From Candidatus Eiseniibacteriota bacterium (GTDB taxonomy: Bacteria > Joyebacterota > Joyebacteria > Joyebacterales > Joyebacteraceae): DNA of 5,302 nt. The stretch lies in assembly GCA_030610515.1 (NCBI GenBank), contig JAUWRQ010000117.1:1-5302 (forward strand). Direction: 5' to 3'. Below the pieces are notes generated by a model that saw only the letters and a list, made by a program, of their open reading frames with translations, was not told the DNA's origin and searched no databases. Each line of letters starts with the position of its first letter. The stretch's first letter is position 1. The translations under genes and the position numbers were made by a program. Below are positions 5,064 to 5,302 of the stretch, piece after piece.

Positions 5064-5302
5064 ATGCTGTTCAAGGGCGCGAAACGCCAATGGGAGCTCG
5101 AGCCGGTTGACGCCGGCGTCGTTCGCGACATAGAGAACGGACTCGGTGTGACCGGGCTCCTGGCGCACGTGCTCGCGGCGCGTGGTTCGGGCTCTTCCGA
5201 GGAGGCCGAGGACTTCCTGGCCGCGGGCGACGCGGAGTTCGCCGACGCCCGTCTCTTGCCCGGCGCCGACCGCGTGGTCGCGCGCGTCGCCCGGGCGCTC
5301 GA
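5064..5302 (+). CDS. recJ: Single-stranded-DNA-specific exonuclease RecJ, N-terminal part (3' truncated by the window)
   Basis: The open frame from the ATG at 5064 runs off the window end after 79 codons. RecJ degrades single-stranded DNA 5' to 3' in recombinational and mismatch repair. The visible N-terminus matches the family's opening region: KRQWELEPVD (7-16, the common 'W.l.p.d' start), GLGVTGLLAHVLAARG (26-41, cf. 'lgvs.llA.lL..RG'), SSEEAEDFLAAG (44-55, cf. 'eeA..FL.p') and ADARLLPGADRVVARVARAL (60-79, cf. 'dP.llpgm..Av.ri..Ai'). The DHH catalytic motifs lie beyond the window; full RecJ is usually about 560-600 residues. Upstream in-frame codons contain no alternative start close by; a weak GGGG (5056-5059) lies four bases before the ATG. 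The N-terminal pattern is suggestive but not catalytic-motif proof. Confidence 0.78.
   Translation, partial: MLFKGAKRQWELEPVDAGVVRDIENGLGVTGLLAHVLAARGSGSSEEAEDFLAAGDAEFADARLLPGADRVVARVARAL

Overview
The window is about 5.3 kb of GC-rich DNA (roughly 60-65% by eye), densely packed, with every supported gene on the + strand. The partial first gene encodes the C-terminus of an LptD-type LPS transport porin, so the host has a Gram-negative outer membrane. The RDLHCWE motif in that porin resembles LptD proteins of the Bacteroidetes/FCB side of the tree. With the high GC this suggests an uncultured FCB-type lineage (Eisenbacteria-, Krumholzibacteriota- or Latescibacteria-like), but that placement is a low-confidence inference and no rRNA is present to test it.

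Layout: (1) 2-433, the 3' end of lptD, followed by a small hairpin with a T-run (496-519) that probably terminates it. (2) A sigma70-like promoter (533-561) with an inverted repeat at the expected start site, then an HU-family nucleoid protein gene (626-910) that has an insertion and a divergent DNA-binding arm. (3) A perfect 14-bp hairpin (938-971), a short spacer, then a two-gene unit: an unrecognised 480-aa protein (1078-2520) and, beginning at the base after its stop codon, a 407-aa protein of the GCS2/YbdK carboxylate-amine ligase family with a winged-helix-like C-terminal extension (2521-3744). (4) A 63-bp GC-rich spacer, then a short NfeD-family membrane protein (3808-4146) followed closely by a stomatin-like slipin (4156-4911), the classical NfeD/SPFH membrane-microdomain pair. 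(5) A strong GC hairpin (4999-5023), then the 5' end of recJ (5064 to the window end).

Most of the window is ordinary housekeeping: envelope biogenesis, nucleoid, membrane organisation and DNA repair. The least explained part is the translationally coupled pair at 1078-3744. It couples a probable beta-rich protein with a DxDxDG calcium-type loop and a charged linker to a GCS2-fold ligase whose active-site region departs from the YbdK pattern and which carries a putative nucleic-acid-binding tail. No intergenic stretch exceeds 300 bases; the longest (434-625) holds the lptD terminator and the HU promoter region. No tRNA, rRNA, CRISPR array, insertion sequence or attachment site was seen.
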